Below are positions 34,716-44,056 of a DNA stretch of 64,000 nucleotides, piece after piece. A program made the translations under genes and the position numbers. The notes under the pieces are model-generated. The model searched no databases. It worked only from the letters and a program-made list of their open reading frames with translations, and was not told the DNA's origin. Position 1 is the stretch's first letter, and every line of letters starts with the position of its first letter. This stretch comes from CAMQRS01 sp964370065. GTDB lineage: Bacteria; Bacillota_I; Bacilli_A; Erysipelotrichales; Erysipelotrichaceae. The DNA lies in NCBI GenBank assembly GCA_964370065.1, contig CAYJGK010000002.1:1-64000 (forward strand), read 5' to 3'.

Positions 34716-35690
34716 ATGATAGATGTAACGATTGTTATCCCAGTAAAAAATGGTGGTAAATTATTAGAAGAATGTTTAGCAATGATTGCTAAGCAGCAAA
34801 CAAACTTAAATTTCGAAGTAATTTGTGTAGATTCTGGATCAAAAGACAACAGTGTTGAAATTATTAAAGGGTTCGGATTCGAATTATATGAAATTGCTCC
34901 AAGTGATTTCGGACATGGAAAAACAAGAAATTTTGGAGCTTTTAAAGGATCTGGAAAATTTATTGTTTTCATTACACAAGATGCAATTCCTGCTAATGAA
35001 TTTTGGTTAGATAATTTAGTGAAACCAATGGTGTCAGACTCAAATATTGTTGGGGCTTTTGGTAAGCATTTACCTCATCACGATTGCAATTTATTTGATA
35101 TTCGCGATTTAAAGAATCACTTTTTGTGGTTTGAAAGAAAAAATAAAATTATTCAATTGGAAGATAAGAAAAGGTATGAAAATGATACATCATACCGTAA
35201 TTATATTACATTCTTTTCGGATAATAATTCTTGTGTGCGAAGAAGTGTATTTGAAAAAAAACCATACGCAGATGTGCAGTTCGCAGAAGATCAAATATGG
35301 ATGAAGGCAAGAATGGAAGAAGGGTATAAAAAAGTGTATGTAAAAGATGCAGCTGTACATCACTCACATAACTTTAACAAGAAAGATTATTTAGGAAGGT
35401 ATTACGACGAATATAAAGGAATTTATGATTTTTCAGGCTATAGAATTGCAACTTCTGCACCTCAAGCTTTTGTTCGTTACTTGCGTAGTGTTCGTCAAGA
35501 CATTAGTTATCTTCGCTCTATTCCTTTAACCCGTAAAGATAAATTTAAGTGGCTATATTATTCTATTTGGCGAAATAGATGTAAATATTTAGGTGGTTAT
35601 TTAGGTGGTAAGTACCATTTATATCCCTCAGCGAAGCAAAACAGATTAGACAAGAAATATTCACAGCAATTTAAACAAAGAAATAACTAA
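34716..35690 (+). CDS. Glycosyltransferase family 2, probable rhamnosyltransferase
   Basis: A 324-residue GT-A enzyme: VTIVIPVKNGGKLLEECL, VICVDSGSKDNS, FGHGKTRNFGA, FITQDAIPAN at the metal site, GAFGKHLPHHDCNLFDIRDLKNHF, and SDNNSCVRRSVFE with FAEDQIWMKAR. This set is typical of RgpB/RfbF-like rhamnosyltransferases. The start is the ATG at 34716 after AGAGGA; it follows the permease stop by 1 nt. Its place next to the exporter suggests action on the exported chain. Confidence 0.86.
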   Translation: MIDVTIVIPVKNGGKLLEECLAMIAKQQTNLNFEVICVDSGSKDNSVEIIKGFGFELYEIAPSDFGHGKTRNFGAFKGSGKFIVFITQDAIPANEFWLDNLVKPMVSDSNIVGAFGKHLPHHDCNLFDIRDLKNHFLWFERKNKIIQLEDKKRYENDTSYRNYITFFSDNNSCVRRSVFEKKPYADVQFAEDQIWMKARMEEGYKKVYVKDAAVHHSHNFNKKDYLGRYYDEYKGIYDFSGYRIATSAPQAFVRYLRSVRQDISYLRSIPLTRKDKFKWLYYSIWRNRCKYLGGYLGGKYHLYPSAKQNRLDKKYSQQFKQRNN

Positions 35691-35699
35691 GGAGGATCC

Positions 35700-36956
35700 A
35701 TGGGAACACTGAAGAGAAAATGTAAAAGTGCATATCGTGTTTTTAAAGTAAATGGAGTAAAAGGTGTACTAAAAGAAGTTAAGAATAAAACTTCAAAGAA
35801 CACTAATCGAAGTCAGCTTGAGCAAGGAATCTCTAAGCAAGATATCATTAGTACACTATCGTACATTACAAATAGAGAAATAATTAATTTTAATGAAGCT
35901 GATTATAATGAATATAAAGGTAAGCAAACAACGCTGAATTGGCTAATTCCGGATGTAGGAATTGGAGGTGGAGGACATATTAATATTTTCCGCTTTATCT
36001 CAATGTTGGAAGATGAGTCAATGCATAGTAGAGTATATTTGGACGAAACTCGATTCAAAAGTGATAGTGAGCTAATTCGCTTTATACATGAACACTATAG
36101 TGATGTAGTGGATAAAAAAATTGAATTTTTTGTCGATAAAAGCAGTATGAAATTTGCTCATGCTACGATAGCAACTGCTTGGCACACAGCTTATTTTATA
36201 AAAAATTTCAATAATACAATTTCAAAATTTTATTTCGTTCAAGATTATGAACCGTATTTCTTTCCTGTTGGTTCATTTTATGAATTAGCGAAGGAAACTT
36301 ATACTTTTGGTTTTAGAGGGATTACAGCAGGTGATTGGTTAAGAGATGTATGTATTAATGATTTTAATATGAAAGCAGGAAGTTTTGGCTTTTCATATGA
36401 TAAAGATCTATATACAAAAAAAACTAAAAAAGACAAAACAAAAAGAGTATTCTTTTATGCACGACATAATACAGCAAGAAGAGATTTTGAAATTGGATTA
36501 CTTGCTTTAGATTTGCTTGCAAAAAAACACCCAGACTTAGAAGTCGTTTTTGCGGGAGGATCAATTGAGGAATTTGAAATTCCATTTAAACATAAAAGCT
36601 TAAAAATCCTACCTATTTCTGAATTGTCAAAAGTGTACTCCCAATGTGATATGTGTTTAGTATTATCAAATACAAATTTGTCTTTATTGCCGCTAGAAGT
36701 TATGGCTTCTAATTCAGTTGCCGTATGTTCAAATGGACCCAATAATACTTGGTTAGTTAATGATGAAAACTCAATTTTAGTAGATTTTAATCCAGTAAAT
36801 ATAGCAAATAAAATGTCATATTATTTTGACAATGAAGAGCAGTTGTCAAAAATAAGAGATAGAGGATATAGCTTTGCAATACAAACTTCATGGGAACAAG
36901 AAGGGGAGAAAGTGCGTAAGCTAATTCTAGAGGGAATTAAAGAAGATGATAAATAA
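35700..36956 (+). CDS. WsaF-like rhamnosyltransferase (GT4)
   Basis: A 418-residue protein resembling WsaF, the rhamnosyltransferase of an S-layer glycan cluster. The marks are NWLIPDVGIGGGGHINIFRFISML (about residues 79-102), YFVQDYEPYFFPVGSFYELA, VFFYARHNTARRDFEIGLLAL and LVLSNTNLSLLPLEVMASN in the donor domain. A basic N-terminal segment of about 75 residues precedes the core. GGAGG lies close before the ATG, and the next gene overlaps by 11 nt. Rhamnose as donor sugar is supported by the rfb genes downstream. Confidence 0.85.
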   Translation: MGTLKRKCKSAYRVFKVNGVKGVLKEVKNKTSKNTNRSQLEQGISKQDIISTLSYITNREIINFNEADYNEYKGKQTTLNWLIPDVGIGGGGHINIFRFISMLEDESMHSRVYLDETRFKSDSELIRFIHEHYSDVVDKKIEFFVDKSSMKFAHATIATAWHTAYFIKNFNNTISKFYFVQDYEPYFFPVGSFYELAKETYTFGFRGITAGDWLRDVCINDFNMKAGSFGFSYDKDLYTKKTKKDKTKRVFFYARHNTARRDFEIGLLALDLLAKKHPDLEVVFAGGSIEEFEIPFKHKSLKILPISELSKVYSQCDMCLVLSNTNLSLLPLEVMASNSVAVCSNGPNNTWLVNDENSILVDFNPVNIANKMSYYFDNEEQLSKIRDRGYSFAIQTSWEQEGEKVRKLILEGIKEDDK

Positions 36957-37851
36957 GAAAATTATCGTGATTGGTGGGAACGGCTTTATTGGCTCTAACC
37001 TATTGGAGTATTTTAGTGATAAATATGCGGAAGTTTATTCATTTGATCTGCTTCCTCCTAGAAAAAGCAGTGATGTAATTAGATATATCGAAGGAGACTT
37101 CTTTGATAAGGAATGCTTAGAAGAGGCTATAAAAGATAAAGATATCATCATTCATTCGCTTAGTATTATGAATCCAGGAAATTCAAACACAAAATATATG
37201 CAAGGGTATTCAGAGGAATTGATACAGTCCATTCGCTTATTCGAATTAGTAGAAAAGTATAAATCTAAACTAATATACTTATCAAGTGGTGGGACTGTAT
37301 ATGGAACACAGGAGAAACAGCCTATCTCAGAAAATCAATTAGCAATCCCGATTAACCATTATGGATGTATTAAGTTATGTATTGAAAACGTATTACGTAC
37401 TTTTAATGCTCAAAAAAATACACAGATGTATATTGCACGTGTTTCTAATCCTTATGGACCGGGGCAAGATTATAAAAAAGGTGTCGGCTTTATTGACGCT
37501 GTCATAAAAAAAACATTAGAGCAAGAACCAATTGAAATTTGGGGTGATGGCGAGGTAATTCGTGATTATGTTTATATTGAAGATGTTTGTAAAATGGTGC
37601 ATGCGCTGTCAGGATATGAGGGAGATACCGTTACTTTTAATGTAAGTTCAGGAGTTGGATATAGCCAAAATGAATTGATTGAATTACTAAAGGCAGAAGG
37701 ATATAACCCTGTTGTCAATTATAAAGATATGCGTAGTGTGGATGTAAAAAAAATAGTGCTAGCCAATGATAAAATGATGGCAATCACAAAAGTACCTCTT
37801 ACTACAATAGTAGAAGGAATTAATAAGTATATTAATAGCTTAAATAAGTAA
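36946..37851 (+). CDS. NAD-dependent epimerase/dehydratase (extended SDR)
   Basis: A 301-residue extended short-chain dehydrogenase of the GalE/RmlD-like group. The Rossmann start is IIVIGGNGFIGSNLLEYF, and the catalytic residues are in LSSGGTVYGT and HYGCIKLCIE (YxxxK). The sugar-binding part includes VSNPYGPGQD and GDGEVIRDYVYIEDV. It probably interconverts nucleotide hexoses such as UDP-glucose/UDP-galactose, but the substrate is not fixed by these motifs. It is coupled to the preceding rhamnosyltransferase gene and is followed by a terminator. Confidence 0.85.
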   Translation: MINKKIIVIGGNGFIGSNLLEYFSDKYAEVYSFDLLPPRKSSDVIRYIEGDFFDKECLEEAIKDKDIIIHSLSIMNPGNSNTKYMQGYSEELIQSIRLFELVEKYKSKLIYLSSGGTVYGTQEKQPISENQLAIPINHYGCIKLCIENVLRTFNAQKNTQMYIARVSNPYGPGQDYKKGVGFIDAVIKKTLEQEPIEIWGDGEVIRDYVYIEDVCKMVHALSGYEGDTVTFNVSSGVGYSQNELIELLKAEGYNPVVNYKDMRSVDVKKIVLANDKMMAITKVPLTTIVEGINKYINSLNK

Positions 37852-37871
37852 ACTTTCATTTTAATCGATAT

Positions 37872-37920
37872 AAAACGCCTGAATTTATTGGATAACCAAA
37901 GGATTGCAGGGCGTTTTTTT
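37872..37920 (+). terminator. Terminator of the exporter operon
   Basis: AAACGCC pairs with GGCGTTT, with a long loop of about 29 nt and a bulge, followed by seven T residues. Confidence 0.7.
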
Positions 37921-38750
37921 GTAAAATAGTAAAAGAAGAACGAATAGAAGTGTGAAATAGAAAAGGCAAAGATATGAAAATAATGAATTCGTAAACGAAT
38001 AGTGCTGCCAATATCCAAAAAATCCAATTACAGGTATCGTAGAATGATACTACAGTTTAGAGACAAAGGATATGTATATAGTAAATCATAAAAAAGTAGT
38101 ACACTATTATGGATAAGCTTAATTTGTTGTCTATATAACTAAAAAAAGAAAATACAGTTCTTATAAATTTATTACAGAAGAGTAATTGGAAATCGTATTG
38201 AAGGTTTATAGTAGAGCATTTTTTTGATGTAACTAAATTTAAAGCGAAAGAATAGAGGGTATATTTATCCTGATATTTAATGTAATCGTTGTGCATACTA
38301 TTTCAAATACGGAATCTAAAGATTTTAAACTTGTCAAACTAAAGCTATATTTGGTAATAAATAAGAGTTTATTAAGACGTTTTAAGATTAAATGCTATAA
38401 AGTTATCAAGAACTGCAATTTTAATGTTGAAATTTCCTAGAAAGAAAAGACAATATACTAAACAAAGTATGTTTAGAAAAGAAATGCCAATAGATGTTGA
38501 TTAATGATAAGTGTTTTTAATACTTAGATTAAAGTTATTTTATAGTAAATGGAGTGAACATAAAATGCAGATCAACTAATAATAGCAATAGAGGTATATA
38601 GAATATTAAAAAAGTTAAGAATTACTACAATTCAATTTATTGCATTCAATAAATTGAGTTAAGTTCAAAGAGCGGAAATGTTTGGTCTTAATTGAACTAA
38701 AATCACCTGTTTCATTTTGGGTAATATAATATTGATTATCCATTAATTTA
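37921..38750. other. Long non-coding stretch within the glycan locus, no gene found
   Basis: About 830 bp with frequent stops in all frames. The longest frames (for example 38057-38296 on the minus strand) have no ribosome binding site, no motif and an unnatural composition. A plus-strand frame around 38290-38440 reads as a lysine-rich peptide without a proper start. In such compact DNA this may be the decayed remnant of a gene or mobile element, but I could not identify one. The right end holds short repeats described separately. Confidence 0.4.
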
Positions 38751-38760
38751 TTGAACTAAA
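38645..38760. repeat. Inverted and direct repeats upstream of the DUF2142 gene
   Basis: TTCAATAAATT (38645-38655) is inverted at 38745-38755. ATTGAACTAAA occurs directly at 38691-38701 and 38750-38760. The second copies include the TTGAAC -35 hexamer of the promoter at 38751, so they might be regulatory sites. Confidence 0.45.
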
Positions 38761-38779
38761 GCATTAATTCATGTATAAT
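38751..38779 (+). promoter_or_regulatory. Sigma-A-type promoter of the DUF2142 operon
   Basis: TTGAAC (38751-38756), 17-bp spacer, TATAAT (38774-38779), 32 nt before the start codon. Confidence 0.8.
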
Positions 38780-38810
38780 TAATGTTATATGTGAAGAATG
38801 AGAGAACAAA

Positions 38811-40703
38811 ATGAACAAATTTAAATTTGATAAAAATAATACTATAATAATTATCTTATCATTATTAGCGATAATGAATATTATTTATTTTAGCAGCTCG
38901 ATATTTAGACTGAACTTTGAAAAAAACGTTGAAATAGAATCGACGATTTTTTCAGCGGAACAGTTAAATGCAATGCAACATCCGTTATCTGAAGAGGAAA
39001 AAGAAGTTTTAACAGATAGATATTTAATTGAAGATCAACCTACAGCAATACAAAACATGATTATTTATTTTGATGATGAATCAACTGAACATGCTAGTGG
39101 TAATGTGCAAAATGCGGTTGAACAGGTTAATTTCTTAATTGAATCAAATACTAAAAAAACAGTTATTAACTTAAAGAAAAATAGTGGAGAGGCAGTATTG
39201 CTGAATTTGACAATATACGATGAAAATAAGACTATTAATAAAATTGTTCTGAATGATAAGAATATCTATATGGATTCATTAGATACACAAATATTTAACC
39301 AAGTTATGCAAATGTTAATAGCGTTTATAATTTTAGGAGCAATATATATAATCTTTATTAAAAAAATGAGAATTCATAAAATATATGCAATTGTTGCTTT
39401 TTCTTTCGGGATGCTGTTTGTTTTTATTATGTCCCCAGCATCCATTCCTGATGAAGCACATCATCATAAATCATCTTATTGTGTTTCCAATATTTTAATG
39501 TTTAACTTTGACAATATAGAAGAAGCTAGAGAAGACCATATTCATTTAAAAGGGAGTACATTACACAAAAATGTTCCTCAGGCGTATAATGAAATTATTA
39601 ATACACCGCTATTTGAAAATAGTGATTCACCTATTTCAAAAATGGATGAACCATATGGGTATAGTTATCCATTACAATATGTACCACAAGCTATTGGTAT
39701 TAGTGTAGGCCGCACATTAAATCTTAGTGGATTATGGATTTATTATTTAGGAAGAATTACGGGATTAGCGTTCTTTGTTGGTTGTTTATATTTTGCTATA
39801 AAGAGAGTACCACGATTCAAAACTATGTTTTTCCTGATTGGAATGATGCCTATGTCATTGCATCAAGCTGCATCCTACTCTTATGATGGGTTTATTAATG
39901 GAGTTAGTTTGTTATTAATTGCTTATATGATTGCCTTGATTGTTGAAAAAGGTAAAATTAGTAAAAATGACTTAATTGTCATTGCAATGTTTTCAGCCTT
40001 ACTTGCACCTGCCAAAATTGTTTATACCGGAATTCTATTGTTTTTAATTTTAGTTCCTACAGAACGGTTTGGGGGCATTAAACAAAAAATACTAGCACTA
40101 GCCGCTTTATTAGGAATTTGTTTTTTTTCTATTCTACTATTTAGTTTCCAACAGATTATTACTTTAATGGTTGGAAGTAGTGAAGCACATGTGAATGCAA
40201 TAGGAGATGTTGAACGTTATTCTATTTCATATGCATTGAATAACCCAATCCATACTTTAAGAGTGTTCTTTAATACATTTAGTTTACATGGAGTAAAATA
40301 TGCATATGATTCAATAGGTCGATTATTAAGCGGTCATACAATAATTATTCATAGCAGTGCAATTTTTGTTTATTTAGTAATGTTATTTACATGTGGGTTA
40401 TCGAACTGTAAAGGAGAAAAAGCGTTTGATTGGAAATCGAAATTAGTCATGTTAATTATTTTTACATCGATTAGCTTTGCGATAGCTTTTGCACTGTTTA
40501 TAGATTGGACACCACTAGGAAGTGACATCATATTAGGGTTACAAGGTAGATACTTTATTCCATTGATTCCATTCGCCTTATTATTAGTTAATAATAAATA
40601 TATTTATTTTAAAGAAAAGCATAACGGTTATTTGATAATGATAGCTATAATTATTGTAGCCTATGTAATAAAATACGTATTAGATTTTACAATTGTAGGT
40701 TAA
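38811..40703 (+). CDS. DUF2142 family polytopic membrane protein
   Basis: A 630-residue protein with one N-terminal helix (about 12-30), an extracytoplasmic domain (about 35-165) and then about ten helices. The DUF2142 mark is FIMSPASIPDEAHHHKSSYCV, where the PDEAHH loop follows a membrane helix. It resembles the acidic loop of GT-C glycosyltransferases that use polyprenyl-phosphate sugars. DUF2142 proteins are found in surface-glycan loci, and some carry glycosyltransferase-like folds. The following GT2/DUF2304 pair would be able to make the lipid-linked sugar donor. Function is inferred from context. Confidence 0.8.
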   Translation: MNKFKFDKNNTIIIILSLLAIMNIIYFSSSIFRLNFEKNVEIESTIFSAEQLNAMQHPLSEEEKEVLTDRYLIEDQPTAIQNMIIYFDDESTEHASGNVQNAVEQVNFLIESNTKKTVINLKKNSGEAVLLNLTIYDENKTINKIVLNDKNIYMDSLDTQIFNQVMQMLIAFIILGAIYIIFIKKMRIHKIYAIVAFSFGMLFVFIMSPASIPDEAHHHKSSYCVSNILMFNFDNIEEAREDHIHLKGSTLHKNVPQAYNEIINTPLFENSDSPISKMDEPYGYSYPLQYVPQAIGISVGRTLNLSGLWIYYLGRITGLAFFVGCLYFAIKRVPRFKTMFFLIGMMPMSLHQAASYSYDGFINGVSLLLIAYMIALIVEKGKISKNDLIVIAMFSALLAPAKIVYTGILLFLILVPTERFGGIKQKILALAALLGICFFSILLFSFQQIITLMVGSSEAHVNAIGDVERYSISYALNNPIHTLRVFFNTFSLHGVKYAYDSIGRLLSGHTIIIHSSAIFVYLVMLFTCGLSNCKGEKAFDWKSKLVMLIIFTSISFAIAFALFIDWTPLGSDIILGLQGRYFIPLIPFALLLVNNKYIYFKEKHNGYLIMIAIIIVAYVIKYVLDFTIVG

Positions 40704-40715
40704 TTAGGAGGGCAT

Positions 40716-41441
40716 ATGAACAAAATACTATTAATCATTCCTGCATATAATGAAGAGGAATGTATCTTAAATACTTATGAAACGATTATAAAGTATAACC
40801 AAGAACATAATACGAATTACGATGTCATCGTAATTAATGATGGTTCTAAAGATGCGACAGAAGCTATTTGTATTGCTAACCAAATTCCGCATATTACCTT
40901 AGTACATAATTTAGGAATTGGTGGCGCAGTACAAACAGGATATCGCTATGCAAAAGACAACGGTTATGACTATGCAATTCAATATGATGGAGATGGGCAA
41001 CATGATGTAAGTTATGTAGAAACAATTATTCAACCAATGATTGATGGCGAAGCTGACTTTGTGATTGGATCTCGTTTTATTGATGATTCATCAAGTGATT
41101 TTAAATCTTCAGCTGCTAGAAGGATGGGTATAAAACTAATCTCTACTTTCATTAAATTAGTGACAGGAAAAAAAGTATATGATACCACATCTGGCTTCAG
41201 AGCAGTAAATAAAACAATTATTCGTGACTTTACATTAAGTTATCCAACTGAATATCCAGAACCGATTACAACGACTGAGTTATTAAAAAAGAAGTATATA
41301 TTAAAAGAAGTACCAGTGCGTATGTTTGAAAGAGAAGGAGGGGTTTCTTCGATTCGAGCATGGAAAACAGTTTACTACATGGTAAATGTACTGTTAAACA
41401 TTTTATTAATTGGAGGAAGGAGTTATAAAAATGGAAAATAA
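40716..41441 (+). CDS. GT2, polyprenyl-phosphate glycosyltransferase (DPM1-like)
   Basis: A 241-residue GT-A enzyme of the dolichol-phosphate mannose synthase kind: LLIIPAYNEEECILNTYETI, IVINDGSKDATE, HNLGIGGAVQTGYRYA, and the DxD motif YDGDGQHD (about 90-97), with GSRF and TSGFRAVNK. It moves a sugar from a nucleotide donor to polyprenyl phosphate. It has no membrane helices of its own except a weak C-terminal segment. The next gene, a DUF2304 membrane protein overlapping by 11 nt, is its usual companion. Confidence 0.9.
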   Translation: MNKILLIIPAYNEEECILNTYETIIKYNQEHNTNYDVIVINDGSKDATEAICIANQIPHITLVHNLGIGGAVQTGYRYAKDNGYDYAIQYDGDGQHDVSYVETIIQPMIDGEADFVIGSRFIDDSSSDFKSSAARRMGIKLISTFIKLVTGKKVYDTTSGFRAVNKTIIRDFTLSYPTEYPEPITTTELLKKKYILKEVPVRMFEREGGVSSIRAWKTVYYMVNVLLNILLIGGRSYKNGK

Positions 41442-41781
41442 TTTTCAATTAGGAGTTTTAATTGTATCGATTATGTTATATGTTGCAATTTTTACGACTT
41501 TAAAAAAAGGAAGAATTCCTTTAAAATTTGGTTTAGTTTGGTTAATTCCAACAACAGTTATTTTCTTAGTTTCTGTAATTCCCAACTTATTCGCCTGGAT
41601 TAGTCATCTTGTAGGATTTGAAACAATATCAAATATTGTTATTGGTATTTTATTCGTGATTTTAATCTTTATTTGCATGGCATTAACAATTATTGTATCA
41701 GGACTAAAAACAAAACAAACACTGTTAATTCAAGAACTTTCTATTTTAAAAGAAAGAGTTACCGATATTGAAAATCAATAA
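41431..41781 (+). CDS. DUF2304 small membrane protein
   Basis: A 116-residue protein with three transmembrane helices, the basic segment TLKKGRIPLKFGLVWL after the first, and a C-terminal coiled tail QTLLIQELSILKERVTDIENQ. DUF2304 proteins regularly accompany DPM1-like GT2 enzymes and may anchor them. The ATG at 41431 has GGAAGGAG at good spacing inside the preceding gene; an in-frame TTG at 41410 is rejected. The exact role is unknown. Confidence 0.86.
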   Translation: MENNFQLGVLIVSIMLYVAIFTTLKKGRIPLKFGLVWLIPTTVIFLVSVIPNLFAWISHLVGFETISNIVIGILFVILIFICMALTIIVSGLKTKQTLLIQELSILKERVTDIENQ

Positions 41782-41791
41782 GGGGGACTTT

Positions 41792-42934
41792 ATGAAATCG
41801 ATTCAAACAATAGCAATTTTTGCAGAATTTTTTCCTCCCCATCTAGGTGGAATTGAAAACTATGTAGACAACGTTTCTAGAATATTATTAGAACGTGGAT
41901 ATAAAGTTATTATTGTGACATCGCAATATGAAGCTGATTTAAAAGAAAAAGAAGTAAAGGGGAATATGACAATTTATCGTTATCCAGTACATAATTTATT
42001 TGTGTCACGTTATCCTATTCCTAAAAAAAATCAAGCATTTAAACAATTGTATAAGCAGTTAGAAAGTGAAGGGATTGATTTTGCAATTTTAAATACGCGG
42101 TTTTTTCTATCAACTTATGAAGGTGCAAAGTTTACGCGTAAGATGAATATTAAAAACTTCGTAATTGAACATGGATGTGAACATTTAACTATAAATAACG
42201 CTGTGTTAGACTTCTTTGGTGCACAATATGAGCATGTACTAACTCACTTTGTAGCAAAACGTGTTGATGCCTATTATGGAGTCTCTAAAGCTTGTAATGA
42301 ATGGACATCACACTTTAATTTACAATCAAGTGGAATTTTACATGGTGCTGTAAATATTCATGAAGAAGCTACGTACCCTAAACAATTAAATGATGGAAAA
42401 ATAATTTTTACATTTGCAGGACGTTTATTAAAGCAAAAAGGAGTATATGATTTAGTAGAATCGTTTAATGAATTGTGTAAAACATACAATCAAATTGAGT
42501 TGCATATTGCAGGTAAAGGTGATTTAACTACATATATAGAGGCGCAAAGTAAAAGTAATCCCAAGATTAAAGTACTGGGTTATTTAACACATGACGCATT
42601 AATGAAACAATTGGCTAAAACAGATGTATTTGTATATGCACCTATTTGGCCAGAGGGATTAGGTATCTCAGTTATTGAAGCAGGGCTAATGCGATGTGCA
42701 ACAATTGTAAGTGAACAAAAAGGAATACTTGAAGTTGTACCAAGTACTGAGTTTGGGTTAATTGTGAATGCACAACATTCATTACAATCATTGATGAAGC
42801 AGTATATTGATGATCCAATATTACGTAAACAATTAGCAGAGTCATTGCATACTCGTGTAATTAATGAGTTTTCTTGGGAGAACACAGTGGATGAGATTGA
42901 ATTAATTATTAAAAAAGGGTGTGATTACAGATGA
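41792..42934 (+). CDS. Glycosyltransferase family 4
   Basis: A 380-residue GT-B enzyme. The N-terminal domain has EFFPPHLGGIENYVDNVSRIL. The donor domain has IFTFAGRLLKQKGVYDLVESF, LHIAGKGDL, KVLGYLTHDALMKQL and PIWPEGLGISVIEAGLMRCATI (E-x7-E). It belongs to the large GT4 group that includes mannosyl- and N-acetylglucosaminyl-transferases. AGGGGGA precedes the ATG at 41792. The next GT4 gene overlaps by 4 nt. GDP-mannose, made by ManC in this locus, is one possible donor. Confidence 0.88.
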   Translation: MKSIQTIAIFAEFFPPHLGGIENYVDNVSRILLERGYKVIIVTSQYEADLKEKEVKGNMTIYRYPVHNLFVSRYPIPKKNQAFKQLYKQLESEGIDFAILNTRFFLSTYEGAKFTRKMNIKNFVIEHGCEHLTINNAVLDFFGAQYEHVLTHFVAKRVDAYYGVSKACNEWTSHFNLQSSGILHGAVNIHEEATYPKQLNDGKIIFTFAGRLLKQKGVYDLVESFNELCKTYNQIELHIAGKGDLTTYIEAQSKSNPKIKVLGYLTHDALMKQLAKTDVFVYAPIWPEGLGISVIEAGLMRCATIVSEQKGILEVVPSTEFGLIVNAQHSLQSLMKQYIDDPILRKQLAESLHTRVINEFSWENTVDEIELIIKKGCDYR

Positions 42935-44046
42935 AAAAAATTACGTTATTAAATGCACATTTAATTATTAAAGAAAAGAAAACAGGTGTACACATCGTGC
43001 ATGAAGAAATTACGAAACGAATTTTAAAGCACGCAAATAGTACGGTATTTCAATCAATCTACCTAACAATAGGAAATAAAAAAATCTATAATGAACTAAT
43101 TAATTCACAAGTATATAGCTGGATTCAACCAATTGTGAAGCGCTTATCATCAATTAAAACGGTATTATTATATATGTTACCAATTGAATTGTTTTGTGGA
43201 AAAAGTGACGCCTATTTATGTGATGGAATAGTACCATACTCATTTTATAAGAGCAAAAGAGTAGCAATTGTACACGATTGCATGACTCTTTTATTTCCTC
43301 AAAACTATACTTTTATACAAAAGACATATGCACAATTATATTTTAGAAGAATCAAATATGCAGATGAAATACTAGTGGTTTCAAATAATACAAAGCAAGA
43401 TTTAATTAAATTATTAAATATTGAACAAGAAAAAATTAAAATTATTACATTAGGTTGTAAAATCATTGAAGATGATTTATACAACCTCAATGAACCAAGT
43501 ACAATTAATTTTAATCAAGAGTATTTTTATTATATGGGTGATATGCGTATAAATAAAAATTTATACAATGCGATTTCTGCGTTTCAATTATATTTACTAG
43601 AAACTAATAAAGATACATACTTTTATATAGCGGGTAGCCAAGGCTTCGAATTTGAAAATTTGAAGCAATTAGTTAAGCATTTGAGCTTAGAGAAACGTGT
43701 TATTTTTTTAGGGTATATTAGTGATAGCGAAAAAAGAAAACTGATAGAAAATGGAAAAGCACTATTTTTTGTTTCGCAATATGAGGGATTTGGGATTCCT
43801 ATTATTGAAGCTGCCATTTGTGGAACGCCTTTTATTACAAGTAATACATCGAGTATGAAAGATTTAGGGAAAGGTTCACAATTATTAGTGGATCCACAAA
43901 ATGTCCAACAAATTGCACAAGCATTAATAAAATTAGAAGATCAATCTGTTTATGAACAAGAAGTACAATTAGGAGCACAGTTAAAAGCACAATATACTTG
44001 GGATAATTGTTATCAACAAGTATTTGATAGTTTAATTAGTAAGTAA
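42931..44046 (+). CDS. Glycosyltransferase family 4 (mannosyltransferase-like)
   Basis: A 371-residue GT-B protein. The first domain carries KKTGVHIVHEEITKRIL and VAIVHDCMTLLFPQNYTF. The second has YYMGDMRINKNLYNAISAF, FYIAGSQGFE, VIFLGYISDSEKRKLIE and VSQYEGFGIPIIEAAICGTPFI. The GDxRxxKN-like segment and FEGFGLP-like motif are characteristic of mannosyltransferases of the WbdA/MtfB sort. That makes it a likely user of GDP-mannose from the ManC pathway, though this is inference. Coupled to the previous gene by ATGA; the MerR fusion gene begins 10 nt later. Confidence 0.86.
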   Translation: MKKITLLNAHLIIKEKKTGVHIVHEEITKRILKHANSTVFQSIYLTIGNKKIYNELINSQVYSWIQPIVKRLSSIKTVLLYMLPIELFCGKSDAYLCDGIVPYSFYKSKRVAIVHDCMTLLFPQNYTFIQKTYAQLYFRRIKYADEILVVSNNTKQDLIKLLNIEQEKIKIITLGCKIIEDDLYNLNEPSTINFNQEYFYYMGDMRINKNLYNAISAFQLYLLETNKDTYFYIAGSQGFEFENLKQLVKHLSLEKRVIFLGYISDSEKRKLIENGKALFFVSQYEGFGIPIIEAAICGTPFITSNTSSMKDLGKGSQLLVDPQNVQQIAQALIKLEDQSVYEQEVQLGAQLKAQYTWDNCYQQVFDSLISK

Positions 44047-44056
44047 TGAGGTAATT

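Noticed and set aside
38057..38296. A 79-codon minus-strand frame in the long spacer
   Set aside because: No ribosome binding site, no motif, strange composition; most likely chance in AT-rich DNA.
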